Source: a virus
Length of the DNA: 20,288 nt
Strand: one strand, 5' to 3'
Virus record (IMG/VR): IMGVR_UViG_3300034152_000263
Span: 1-20,288 of that record
Below, one piece after another: positions 7,958-15,202 of this stretch. The notes beneath the pieces are model-generated. The model saw nothing but the letters and a program-made list of their open reading frames with translations, was not told where the DNA came from and ran no database searches. How positions within the stretch are numbered: position 1 is the first letter of the stretch; each line of letters opens with the position of its first letter. A program made the position numbers and the translations under genes.

Positions 7958-9082
7958 ATGTCTCGTGGTACACAATTACAAGAAATGGAAGTAGGCACTA
8001 AGCAATCCAAAACTGCTGTCAATGCCGGTGCAAAACCAGCAGAGGCAATGCCAAGTCTTTCAGATTCAACCCCAGGTCAAACTGGTTCTTGGGAAGATCT
8101 CGGTGGTCCTACACCAGATAACTATAAGTCTGACGATGATTCAGCAAAGTTGAAGACTCCAGGTGCAACCCTTAAGCAAGTTAAGGATGTTGTAACTAAA
8201 GGAGCAAAACCTGCTGAGGCAATGAAAGCAGTGAAGGAAGAAGAAGAAATTGATGATGAAGAAGTCATCGAAGAGGAAGAAGAGATCAATGATGAAGTAG
8301 TTTCTGAAGAATCCGAAGATGAAACTGAAGAAGATATTGAAGAAGTAGTTGAAGATAATTATGATATTGAAGAGGATGTTAATGCTCTTCTAGAAGGTGA
8401 AGAACTCTCTGAAGAATTCCAAGAAAAAGCAAAAACAATTTTTGAAGCTGCTATCACTTCAAGAGTTACTCAAATTCAAGAAACTCTTGAGCAGCAGTAT
8501 GCTGTTGCTCTTGAAGAAGAAGTTCAGGAAATTAAATCCGAACTTTCAGAAAGAGTAGATTCATACCTTGAGTATGTATCAGAAGAATGGTTCCTAGAGA
8601 ACCAAATTGCAGTTCAAGCAGGCCTGAAAGAAGAACTCACTGAGTCCTTCATGACTGGTCTGAAAGGACTTTTTGAAGAACATTATGTATCAATCCCTGA
8701 AGATAAATATGATGTGCTTGAGAGCATGGTAGAAAAACTTGATGAAATGGAGACAAAACTCAACGAGCAAATCGAAAGAAATATTTCACTCAACAAGCGT
8801 CTCGCAGAGTCGGTTGCTGATGGAATCTTTGAACAGGTTTCTGAGGGCCTTGCTGCTACTCAGAAAGAGAAACTCGCATCACTTGCCGAAAGTGTTGAGT
8901 TTGAAAGTGAGGAAAGATATCGTGAAAAACTGGAGATGCTGAAGGAGTCATACTTCTCAGCAAAATCAACTCCAAAGGCTGCAAAATCTGAAACCCTATC
9001 CGAGGGTGTTGACTCAGCTCCAGAACAAGTTTCTGGTTCAATGGCAACCTACCTGAAGACCCTTTCAGCATTCAGCAAATAA
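7958..9082 (+). CDS. gp22: Prohead scaffold protein gp22
   Basis: The main internal scaffold around which gp23 assembles, later digested by gp21. At 374 residues it is well above the 269 of T4. The N-terminal 90 residues are flexible and contain an imperfect duplication ending in AKPAEAM (residues 15-31 and 73-89). Residues about 93-145 are almost entirely Glu/Asp with Val and Ile. The rest is predicted to be long charged helices and coiled coil (IQETLEQQYAVALEEEVQEIK, LDEMETKLNEQIERN). The end matches the T4-like scaffold layout. Several L-X-E sequences could be gp21 cleavage sites. Position directly before the major capsid gene supports the call. Confidence 0.9.
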   Translation: MSRGTQLQEMEVGTKQSKTAVNAGAKPAEAMPSLSDSTPGQTGSWEDLGGPTPDNYKSDDDSAKLKTPGATLKQVKDVVTKGAKPAEAMKAVKEEEEIDDEEVIEEEEEINDEVVSEESEDETEEDIEEVVEDNYDIEEDVNALLEGEELSEEFQEKAKTIFEAAITSRVTQIQETLEQQYAVALEEEVQEIKSELSERVDSYLEYVSEEWFLENQIAVQAGLKEELTESFMTGLKGLFEEHYVSIPEDKYDVLESMVEKLDEMETKLNEQIERNISLNKRLAESVADGIFEQVSEGLAATQKEKLASLAESVEFESEERYREKLEMLKESYFSAKSTPKAAKSETLSEGVDSAPEQVSGSMATYLKTLSAFSK

Positions 9083-9102
9083 TTGAATTTAATATAATTC
9101 AA
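9083..9102 (+). other. Hairpin between scaffold and capsid genes
   Basis: TTGAATT (9083-9089) and AATTCAA (9096-9102) form a perfect 7-bp stem with a 6-base loop. No U-run follows, so it is not an intrinsic terminator. It fills the only gap between genes 22 and 23. The TATAAT at 9093-9098 within it has no -35 partner. Confidence 0.5.
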
Positions 9103-9133
9103 ACCCAAACATTCAATAACAAAGGTAAAGCAA

Positions 9134-10552
9134 ATGTTCCATTCCGAGCATCTGCAGGAAAAGTGGGCACCTCTCCTCAACTATGAGGGTCTTGATTCAA
9201 TCAAAGATTCCCATCGTAGAGCGGTAACCGCAGTCCTGTTAGAAAACCAAGAAAAATTCCTTCGTGAGCAATCTGCTTTCGAAAATGGTTCAAACTATCT
9301 CACAGAAGCACCAACCAACGCTGTAGGATCTGATGGATATCAGAGCGGTTCAGCTGCTGGTGGTCCTACTGCAGGTTTTGACCCTGTTCTGATTTCGCTG
9401 ATCAGACGTTCAATGCCTAATCTGATCGCTTATGATGTTGCAGGCGTTCAACCAATGAGTGGTCCTACTGGACTCATTTTCGCAATGCGCTCCCAGTACT
9501 ACAAGGAAGGTGCAAGATCTGAAGCGTTCTTTAACGAAGCAGATTCAGCATTCTCAGGTCAAGACTACGGTTTCGACGAATCCGATGGTATGACCGATGA
9601 GCCTGTAGGTATGGGTACAACCACTCAGAGTGGCACCAATCCTTCAGTTCTCAACCCAGTTGGAACCGCTACCTCAACTGCCTACAATGTAGGTCAGGGT
9701 ATGCGTACTGATGCTGCCGAAGCACTTGATGGCACCGGTAACGATGCCTTCAACCAGATGGCATTCAGCATCGAGAAAGTAACTGTTACTGCCAAGTCAA
9801 GAGCACTGAAGGCAGAATACAGTCTTGAGCTTGCACAAGACCTGAAGGCAATTCATGGTCTGAATGCTGAAGCGGAACTCGCAAATATTCTCTCTACAGA
9901 GATTCTTGCTGAGATCAACCGTGAAGTCATCAGAACCATCTATAAGGTTGCCGAGCAAGGTGCTGTTCAAAATGTAGCAACTCCTGGTATCTTTGACCTC
10001 GATATCGACTCCAACGGTCGTTGGTCCGTTGAGAAGTTCAAGGGTCTCCTGTTCCAGATTGAGCGTGATGCTAACGCAATCGCTCAGAGAACTCGTCGTG
10101 GAAAGGGTAACGTTATCCTTTGTTCCGCTGACGTTGCTTCTGCACTCACCATGGCTGGTGTTCTGGACTACACCCCAGCACTCAATGCTAACCTCAACGT
10201 TGATGATACTGGCAACACCTTCGCTGGTGTTCTGCAAGGTAAATATCGTGTTTATATCGATCCTTATGCTGCTAACTTGACTGCTGCTAACGGAACTCCT
10301 GGCAATCAGTACTATGTTGTTGGTTATAAGGGAACTTCACCTTATGACGCAGGTTTGTTCTATTGCCCATATGTTCCTCTCCAAATGGTTCGTGCCGTTG
10401 GTGAGAACAGCTTCCAACCTAAGATTGGATTTAAGACCCGCTACGGCATGGTTGCTAATCCATTCGCGGAAGGAACCAACCAGGGTCTTGGTCGTCTTCA
10501 GACCAACCAGAACCGTTACTACAGACGTGTTGCGGTCAAAAATTTAATGTGA
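9134..10552 (+). CDS. gp23: Major capsid protein gp23
   Basis: The hexamer-forming shell protein, 472 residues (521 in T4). The N-terminus (LQEKWAPLL...GLDSIKDSHRRAVTAVLLENQ) and the blocks around LISLIRRSMPNLIAYDVAGVQPMSGPTGLIFAMRS are hallmark gp23 sequence. A gp21 processing site is predicted at LTE/A, residues 58/59, near the cut after residue 65 in T4. The C-terminal half carries VILCSADVASAL and FKTRYGMVANPF. Codons are visibly richer in C and G third positions (CTG, CTC, CGT, AAC, GAC) than in neighbouring genes, in line with very high expression. A strong terminator follows. No gene 24 (vertex protein) paralogue lies next to it. Confidence 0.97.
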   Translation: MFHSEHLQEKWAPLLNYEGLDSIKDSHRRAVTAVLLENQEKFLREQSAFENGSNYLTEAPTNAVGSDGYQSGSAAGGPTAGFDPVLISLIRRSMPNLIAYDVAGVQPMSGPTGLIFAMRSQYYKEGARSEAFFNEADSAFSGQDYGFDESDGMTDEPVGMGTTTQSGTNPSVLNPVGTATSTAYNVGQGMRTDAAEALDGTGNDAFNQMAFSIEKVTVTAKSRALKAEYSLELAQDLKAIHGLNAEAELANILSTEILAEINREVIRTIYKVAEQGAVQNVATPGIFDLDIDSNGRWSVEKFKGLLFQIERDANAIAQRTRRGKGNVILCSADVASALTMAGVLDYTPALNANLNVDDTGNTFAGVLQGKYRVYIDPYAANLTAANGTPGNQYYVVGYKGTSPYDAGLFYCPYVPLQMVRAVGENSFQPKIGFKTRYGMVANPFAEGTNQGLGRLQTNQNRYYRRVAVKNLM

Positions 10553-10573
10553 TCTAATTCACAAGGTTTATTC

Positions 10574-10602
10574 AGAGGGTCCTTCGGGACCCTCTTTTTT
10601 TT
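10574..10602 (+). terminator. Intrinsic terminator after gene 23
   Basis: A perfect 9-bp stem (AGAGGGTCC / GGACCCTCT) closed by a UUCG tetraloop is followed by an eight-base U-run. It is the strongest terminator in the window and ends the virion assembly block. Confidence 0.95.
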
Positions 10603-10603
10603 A

Positions 10604-10611
10604 TCTAAATA
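10604..10611 (+). promoter_or_regulatory. Variant late promoter box before gp3-like gene
   Basis: TCTAAATA differs from NATAAATA by C for A at the second position. It directly follows the gene 23 terminator, where transcription must restart, and lies about 17 bases before the next ATG. Assignment is by position and similarity. Confidence 0.45.
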
Positions 10612-10627
10612 CTTAGAAAACCCCATC

Positions 10628-11176
10628 ATGTCTAAACAGATTGAAAATAGGAACTTTTTAGCTCCTACTGGTTTTAAGTTTACTTTAGATAAAAGTCCTA
10701 AAGTTGCTTTCTTTTGTAATCAAGCAAATATTCCAGACTTAAATCTGGGCATAGCAGTTCAACCAACTTACCTCAAAGATATTGATCAACCAGGAGATAA
10801 GTTGCAGTTTGGAGACTTAAACATACGTTTTCTTGTGGATGAGAATCTTGAAAACTATATGGAAATTCAAAACTGGTTGAGAGGTTTAGGATATCCGGAA
10901 AAACTAGAACAAATTTATGACCTCCAAAAAACAGGAAATAGAGCATTAGACCGTCCATCCAGATCAATGGAAAATGTTTTTTCTGACGGAACTTTGCAGA
11001 TTTTATCTAGTAGTTTAATATCTAAATTTCAAATTAAATTTCAAAGATTATTTCCTTACTCATTGACAACATTAACCTTCGATGCTACAAATACTGACAT
11101 AGAGTACTTTACAGCAGACGTTTCTTTCAAGTATACTTACTATGAGATAACTGATTTGAGTGGCACACCTCTATGA
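10628..11176 (+). CDS. gp3: Tail completion protein, gp3-like (tail-tube fold)
   Basis: A 182-residue protein in the position where cyanophage genomes carry gp3, the tail tube terminator and sheath stabiliser (176 residues in T4). The sequence reads like a member of the gp19-type tube family: an early F-K-F-TLDKSP strand, IPDLNLGIAVQPTYLKDIDQPGDKL, then FLVDENLENYMEIQNWLRGLGYP and a C-terminal strand FTADVSFKYTYYEI. That layout resembles tube subunits, which fits a ring capping the tube. A separate tube-like or baseplate tube-initiator protein (gp54 type) cannot be excluded. The ATGA overlap with uvsY implies coupled translation. Confidence 0.65.
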   Translation: MSKQIENRNFLAPTGFKFTLDKSPKVAFFCNQANIPDLNLGIAVQPTYLKDIDQPGDKLQFGDLNIRFLVDENLENYMEIQNWLRGLGYPEKLEQIYDLQKTGNRALDRPSRSMENVFSDGTLQILSSSLISKFQIKFQRLFPYSLTTLTFDATNTDIEYFTADVSFKYTYYEITDLSGTPL

Positions 11177-11610
11177 CATTTGACCTTGATACTATTCAGA
11201 GAATGTGGGAAGAGGATGCAAAGATAGATCCAGATAATTTGCACACAGAATCTTTAAATATTCCAGCACTACATTCAAAATACTTTGAAATCTATAATAC
11301 TATATTTCTTCTCAGAAAAAAAGCAGAGCAGCAGAAAAGAAATATTAGACACGAAAGATATGAGTATTATTCTGGAAAGGCTGACCCAGATGTTTATGTA
11401 GAAAATCCTTTTCCCAAAAAAATCAGGGATAAAGATACAATGCAAAAATATCTTGATGCGGACGAAAAACTTTCTACAGTATGTCTCAAGATTGATTATT
11501 ATGATACAATTCTTGTTTATATTGAAAGTATCTTAAAGGTTATTCAGAACAGAACATATCAGATCAAAAATGCAATTGAGTTTATGAAATTCCAGGCTGG
11601 ACTAGGGTAA
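11173..11610 (+). CDS. uvsY: Recombination mediator UvsY
   Basis: UvsY loads the UvsX recombinase onto single-stranded DNA coated with gp32. The product has 145 residues (137 in T4). It matches T4 UvsY in the central ARLDYYSGRGD-like segment (here HERYEYYSGKADPD), the following acidic-Lys region with TMQKYLDADEKL, and the C-terminal helix (LKVIQNRTYQIKNAIEFMKFQAG). The start overlaps the stop of the gp3-like gene (ATGA), so it is probably expressed with it. The partner uvsX is outside the window. Confidence 0.9.
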   Translation: MTFDLDTIQRMWEEDAKIDPDNLHTESLNIPALHSKYFEIYNTIFLLRKKAEQQKRNIRHERYEYYSGKADPDVYVENPFPKKIRDKDTMQKYLDADEKLSTVCLKIDYYDTILVYIESILKVIQNRTYQIKNAIEFMKFQAGLG

Positions 11611-11617
11611 ATAAATA
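11610..11617 (+). promoter_or_regulatory. Late promoter box before uvsW
   Basis: AATAAATA overlaps the last base of the uvsY stop codon and lies about 22 bases before the uvsW ATG. In T4, uvsW is a late gene, so a late promoter here agrees with known biology. Confidence 0.6.
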
Positions 11618-11638
11618 ATCATAGCGACACAAATCGTT

Positions 11639-13126
11639 ATGATTGTAAGTGCATCAAACGCAAACCTGATAATTCAAAAGTCGAACGAAGTATTTTTAAA
11701 GATTAACACAGAACCTCACATTGAATACGAACTAAGAGATCATTTCAAATTTGAGGTTCCTAATGCAAAGTTTATGCCCCAGTACCGTGGAAGGAATTGG
11801 AATGGGGAAATTCATTTGTATGATATGAGATCAAAACAGATCTATGTTGGTCTGTTGGATAAGGTTGTATCCTTCTGTAAGCAATATGGATACACTTATC
11901 ACTTTGAGGATAATAAATTTTTTGGAGCTCCATTTGAAGTAAATGAGATGATCTCATTTGATGGAGTTAGAGATTATATGAAATCAATATCAGTACATGA
12001 GCCTAGGGATTATCAAATAGAGGGAGTATATGATGCACTAAGGCATAATAGAAGGTTATTGATAAGTCCAACTGCGTCAGGTAAAAGTCTGATGATTTAC
12101 GCACTCTCGCGGTATTATGTGGATAACCAGAAAAGAATTCTCTTAGTCGTTCCAACGACCAGTCTTGTAGAGCAGATGTATAAGGACTTTCAAGATTATG
12201 GATGGGACGCTGAATCATACTGTCACCGTATTTACTCTGGTAGGGATAAAGATGTAAACAAACCTATCATTATTACAACTTGGCAATCTATTTACAAACT
12301 AGAAAGATCTTGGTTTGAAGATTTTGATGTTGTAATTGGAGATGAGGCTCATCTATTTAAGTCAAAATCACTTATTCAAATTATGACTAAGCTTCATACA
12401 GCGAAGCATAGATTTGGATTTACTGGAACATTAGATGGAACTCAAACTCACAAGTGGGTTCTTGAAGGTTTGTTTGGACCATCATATAAAATTGTAAGAA
12501 CGAAAGAACTTCAAGAGAAAGGGTTTTTATCGAAGTTGGATATCAATTGCTTAATACTTAAACATTCACCTCAGAAGTTTGAAACCTATGAAGATGAGAT
12601 ACAGTATTTAATCTCTCATGAACAAAGAAATAATTTCATCAAAAAACTATCTCTTGATTTAAAAGGGAATACTCTTGTTCTCTTTAGTAGAGTTGAAGCT
12701 CATGGAGCAGTACTCTACGAAAAGATAAATAATGATAAGCAAGATGATCGTAAAGTATTTTTTGTCCATGGAGGAGTTGATACTGAAGAAAGGGAATTGG
12801 TAAGGGAAATAACAGAGAGGGAGAACAACACAATTATTGTTGCCTCTTATGGAACTTTTTCTACTGGTATTAATATTAAAAACCTTCATAACGTTATCTT
12901 TGCTTCGCCCAGTAAATCAAGAGTACGAAATTTACAATCGATTGGAAGAGTACTTAGAAAAGGAAAAAATAAAACTAAAGCAGTACTATACGACATCGCT
13001 GATGATTGTTCAACTAAATCAAGAAGAAACTATACACTAAATCATTTAATTGAAAGAATTAAAACCTATAATGAAGAGAAATTTAATTATGATATAATCA
13101 CCATACAACTTAAGAAAAATGATTGA
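11639..13126 (+). CDS. uvsW: RNA-DNA and DNA helicase UvsW
   Basis: UvsW is a superfamily 2 helicase that unwinds R-loops and branched DNA, moving T4-like phages from origin-based to recombination-based replication. The product has 495 residues, close to the roughly 500 of T4. The N-terminal 110 residues form the small DNA-binding domain. Motifs run in order: Q-like RDYQIEGV (123-130), Walker A SPTASGKS (143-150), DEAH box in IGDEAH (233-238), motif III FTGT (261-264), then the C-terminal helicase half with VLFSRVEAHG, the TGINIKNLHNVIFASPSKS block and the SIGRVLRKG arginine-finger motif VI. It overlaps the next gene by 8 bases. Confidence 0.94.
   Translation: MIVSASNANLIIQKSNEVFLKINTEPHIEYELRDHFKFEVPNAKFMPQYRGRNWNGEIHLYDMRSKQIYVGLLDKVVSFCKQYGYTYHFEDNKFFGAPFEVNEMISFDGVRDYMKSISVHEPRDYQIEGVYDALRHNRRLLISPTASGKSLMIYALSRYYVDNQKRILLVVPTTSLVEQMYKDFQDYGWDAESYCHRIYSGRDKDVNKPIIITTWQSIYKLERSWFEDFDVVIGDEAHLFKSKSLIQIMTKLHTAKHRFGFTGTLDGTQTHKWVLEGLFGPSYKIVRTKELQEKGFLSKLDINCLILKHSPQKFETYEDEIQYLISHEQRNNFIKKLSLDLKGNTLVLFSRVEAHGAVLYEKINNDKQDDRKVFFVHGGVDTEERELVREITERENNTIIVASYGTFSTGINIKNLHNVIFASPSKSRVRNLQSIGRVLRKGKNKTKAVLYDIADDCSTKSRRNYTLNHLIERIKTYNEEKFNYDIITIQLKKND
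13090..13098 (+). promoter_or_regulatory. Candidate extended -10 promoter inside uvsW
   Basis: TGATATAAT contains a perfect TATAAT with the upstream TGn of an extended -10 element, 20 bases before the ATG at 13119. No convincing -35 is found at 16-18 bases, which extended -10 promoters can do without. Confidence 0.4.
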
Positions 13127-13520
13127 AGACGATTTCTATGCCACAATCAAACTAAAGTCGGGAGAAGAAATATTTGCAAAGGTAGCAGCTTCTGAAGAAA
13201 AAGATAGAACTCTTTTGATTATAAGCAATCCTATCAATATTGTCGAGGTAAAAGGAAGAAAAGGTGAAATATATGGATATAAAATTGAACCTTGGTTAAA
13301 AACTACAACAGAAGATATGATCATCATTAACATGAATGATGTCCTTACATTAATAGAATCTTCTGATATTGAAATGATAACCATGTATCAAAATTATGTT
13401 AGACAGAATGATATCAATTTTTCTTCTTCTAATAATTATAAAATAGATAGAAAGATGGGATATATATCTTCAGTATCAGATGCAAAAGAGATATTAGAGA
13501 AGATCTATAAAAAAGGCTAA
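13119..13520 (+). CDS. Small conserved-type protein, Sm-like fold suspected
   Basis: A 133-residue protein with no assigned function. The start overlaps the end of uvsW by 8 bases. The N-terminus (FYATIKLKSGEEIFAKVAASEEKDRTLLIISNPINIVEV) reads like five short beta strands with the G-E-x-[IV] pattern seen in Sm/LSm-like barrels, where a KLKSGEEI turn starts the fold. A second beta part follows (EIYGYKIEPWLKTTTEDMIIINMNDVLTL) and the last 50 residues are helical. The barrel suggestion is a reading of strand pattern only. Its place between uvsW and gene 55 is shared with other cyanophages as I recall them. An RNA-binding or adaptor role would be speculation. Confidence 0.8.
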   Translation: MIEDDFYATIKLKSGEEIFAKVAASEEKDRTLLIISNPINIVEVKGRKGEIYGYKIEPWLKTTTEDMIIINMNDVLTLIESSDIEMITMYQNYVRQNDINFSSSNNYKIDRKMGYISSVSDAKEILEKIYKKG

Positions 13521-13532
13521 GCCCTGATCTTC
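13499..13532 (+). other. Interrupted hairpin across the 13119 gene stop
   Basis: GAAGATC (13499-13505) pairs with GATCTTC (13526-13532), with an inner GGC/GCC pair (13515-13517, 13521-13523). It spans the TAA stop of the 13119 gene. No U-run follows, so a classical terminator is unlikely; it may affect RNA stability or processing. The rest of the 103-base gap up to gene 55 holds the promoter below. Confidence 0.4.
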
Positions 13533-13569
13533 AAACCCAACAAAGGTATTCTACGCATATTTACGAAAC

Positions 13570-13598
13570 TTGTCAAGTACTTAATTAGATGTTAGAAT
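13570..13598 (+). promoter_or_regulatory. Sigma70-type promoter before gene 55
   Basis: TTGTCA (13570-13575), a spacer of exactly 17 bases, and TAGAAT (13593-13598) give 10 of 12 matches to TTGACA/TATAAT. The expected start near 13605 leaves a leader of about 19 bases to the gene 55 ATG. This allows the late sigma factor to be made by host polymerase before late genes are on. Confidence 0.75.
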
Positions 13599-13623
13599 TC
13601 ATACATAATTATGAAGACTACTT

Positions 13624-14163
13624 ATGGTAACAACATCAATTATGGCCAAAAGAAAAAGGTCAGAACATTACGTAAATAACAAAGAATTTCTTGCAGCATT
13701 AATCAAGTATCGTGAAGATGTTGAAATATCTTTCATTCAGAAAAATGGTAGAGAACCGACGAAAGATGAAAGATCGAAATCTTGGAGTACAAAACCTCCT
13801 ATTCCACGTTATATTGGTGAATGTTTTCTGAAGATTGCAAATCATTTATCCTTTAAACCAAATTTTGTAAATTATATGTTTAAGGAAGATATGATTTCTG
13901 ATGGAATTGAGAACTGCGTACAATATATTCATAATTTTAATCCAGAGAAATCTCAAAATCCATTTGCTTATTTCACTCAGATTATTCACTACGCATTCCT
14001 GAGACGCATTCAGAAAGAGAAAAAGCAACTTGAAATTAAAAATAAAATCATTGAGAGATCTGGGTTCTCGGAAGTTTTTGACGATAATAACACTATTGAC
14101 GGCAGCAACTATTCCGATTATAATTCCATCAAGGATGCCGTTCATTCAAAACTTCGTTATTGA
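13624..14163 (+). CDS. gp55: Late-transcription sigma factor gp55
   Basis: gp55 replaces the host sigma factor on RNA polymerase and directs it to NATAAATA promoters, helped in T4 by gp33 and the sliding clamp gp45. The product has 179 residues (185 in T4). Matching segments are YVNNKEFLAALIKY near the N-terminus, MISDGIENCVQYIHNFNPEKSQNPFAYFTQIIHYAF in the sigma region 2-like core, and the basic RRIQKEKKQ run after it. ATG 13624 was kept because it fits the promoter leader; ATG 13642 (MAKRKRSEHYV) is a reasonable alternative. The last 50 bases also hold the promoter of the gene 47 operon. Confidence 0.92.
   Translation: MVTTSIMAKRKRSEHYVNNKEFLAALIKYREDVEISFIQKNGREPTKDERSKSWSTKPPIPRYIGECFLKIANHLSFKPNFVNYMFKEDMISDGIENCVQYIHNFNPEKSQNPFAYFTQIIHYAFLRRIQKEKKQLEIKNKIIERSGFSEVFDDNNTIDGSNYSDYNSIKDAVHSKLRY
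14096..14124 (+). promoter_or_regulatory. Near-consensus sigma70 promoter inside gene 55
   Basis: TTGACG (14096-14101), a 17-base spacer and TATAAT (14119-14124) match 11 of 12 consensus positions. The expected start is near 14131, about 35 bases before the gene 47 ATG. It lies wholly within the gene 55 reading frame and would drive gene 47, the DUF3110 gene and gene 46 separately. Confidence 0.8.
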
Positions 14164-14166
14164 TTA

Positions 14167-15201
14167 ATGAAAGTCGCAATTATAACAGATACACATTATG
14201 GGTGTCGTAAAGGTTCTAAACTTTTTCAAGATTATTTTGAGCTCTTTTACAAGAATATCTTTTTTCCAAAGTTAGAAGAAGAAGGTATCACTACAGTCTT
14301 ACATTTAGGAGATGCATTTGATAGTCGTAAATCGATTGATTATCAAAGTCTTGAATGGACAAAAAGAGTAGTGTTAGATCCTCTCTCAAAGTATGATGTG
14401 CATATGTTAGTAGGAAATCATGATGCATATTATAAAAATACAAATAATGTAAATTCTCCTTCTCTTTTGCTGAGAAATTATTCAAATATCAAGACATATA
14501 GTAATCCTGATATTGTAAACATTGGTGGATTGGATGTTTTGTTTATTCCTTGGATTTGTGCTGATAACGAAGAAAAAACTCATGGAATGATTAAGAATAG
14601 CAATTGTAAAGTTGCAATGGGGCATTTAGAACTAAACGGATTCCAAGCATATCGTGGACATACTATGGATGATGGTATGGATTCCGTAGTATTTGATGGA
14701 TATCAAAAAGTATTTTCTGGACATTATCATACTCGTTCAGATAATGGTACGGTTTATTATCTTGGAAATCCTTATGAAATGTTCTGGAATGATGTGAATG
14801 ATATCAGAGGATTTCATATTTTTGATACTGAAACATTAGAACATATTCCTGTCAATAATCCTTATAGGATGTATTATGTTCTTCATTATGAGGATACTAA
14901 TTATCAAACATTTGATACGAGAGAGTATGAAAATAAAATTGTTAAAGTAATCGTTCGCAAAAAATCAAGTACTAAAAAGTTTGAAAAGTTTATTGATAAA
15001 CTTTATGCATCTAATGTTGCGGACTTAAAGATTGTTGAGAATTTTATCCTTGATACTCCAGAAGATTTTGAAGCACATGAATCTGAAGATACATTATCTA
15101 TTTTGAATAGATATATTGAGGAGGCAGAAATCACACTTGATAGATCAAAAATTCAAACGATGATTCGTGAAATCTATCAAGAAGCATGTGAGATGATTTA
15201 A
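14167..15201 (+). CDS. gp47: Recombination nuclease subunit gp47
   Basis: The Mre11/SbcD-type nuclease that works with gp46 to resect DNA ends for recombination-dependent replication and host DNA degradation. The product has 344 residues (339 in T4). All phosphoesterase motifs are present: DTH (D8, H10), GD in LHLGDAFDSR (D49), GNHD (N84, H85, D86), GH in MGHLELNG (H153) and GHYH (H186, H188), the usual Mn-binding set. The C-terminal 140 residues would form the capping and gp46-binding parts. It begins 3 bases after gene 55 and ends one base before the DUF3110 gene, an operon arrangement under the promoter embedded in gene 55. Confidence 0.95.
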   Translation: MKVAIITDTHYGCRKGSKLFQDYFELFYKNIFFPKLEEEGITTVLHLGDAFDSRKSIDYQSLEWTKRVVLDPLSKYDVHMLVGNHDAYYKNTNNVNSPSLLLRNYSNIKTYSNPDIVNIGGLDVLFIPWICADNEEKTHGMIKNSNCKVAMGHLELNGFQAYRGHTMDDGMDSVVFDGYQKVFSGHYHTRSDNGTVYYLGNPYEMFWNDVNDIRGFHIFDTETLEHIPVNNPYRMYYVLHYEDTNYQTFDTREYENKIVKVIVRKKSSTKKFEKFIDKLYASNVADLKIVENFILDTPEDFEAHESEDTLSILNRYIEEAEITLDRSKIQTMIREIYQEACEMI

Positions 15202-15202
15202 G

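Noticed and set aside
8702-8709. GATAAATA inside gene 22
   Set aside because: Late-box match but within coding sequence, far from the next start; expected by chance in AT-rich DNA.
9797-10237. 146-codon minus-strand open frame inside gene 23
   Set aside because: Its length follows from the biased codon use of gene 23; low-complexity Ser/Asn/Cys mix and no family resemblance.
12724-12731. GATAAATA inside uvsW
   Set aside because: Intragenic, about 390 bases from the next gene, no supporting element.
13610-13678. ATG at 13610 opening a 22-codon frame across the gene 55 start
   Set aside because: Very short, overlaps gene 55 in another frame, no ribosome binding site.
13846-14145. 99-codon open frame on the minus strand inside gene 55
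   Set aside because: It lies wholly antisense to a well-identified gene, has a Phe/Ile-rich composition typical of AT-rich antisense frames, and no start signals.
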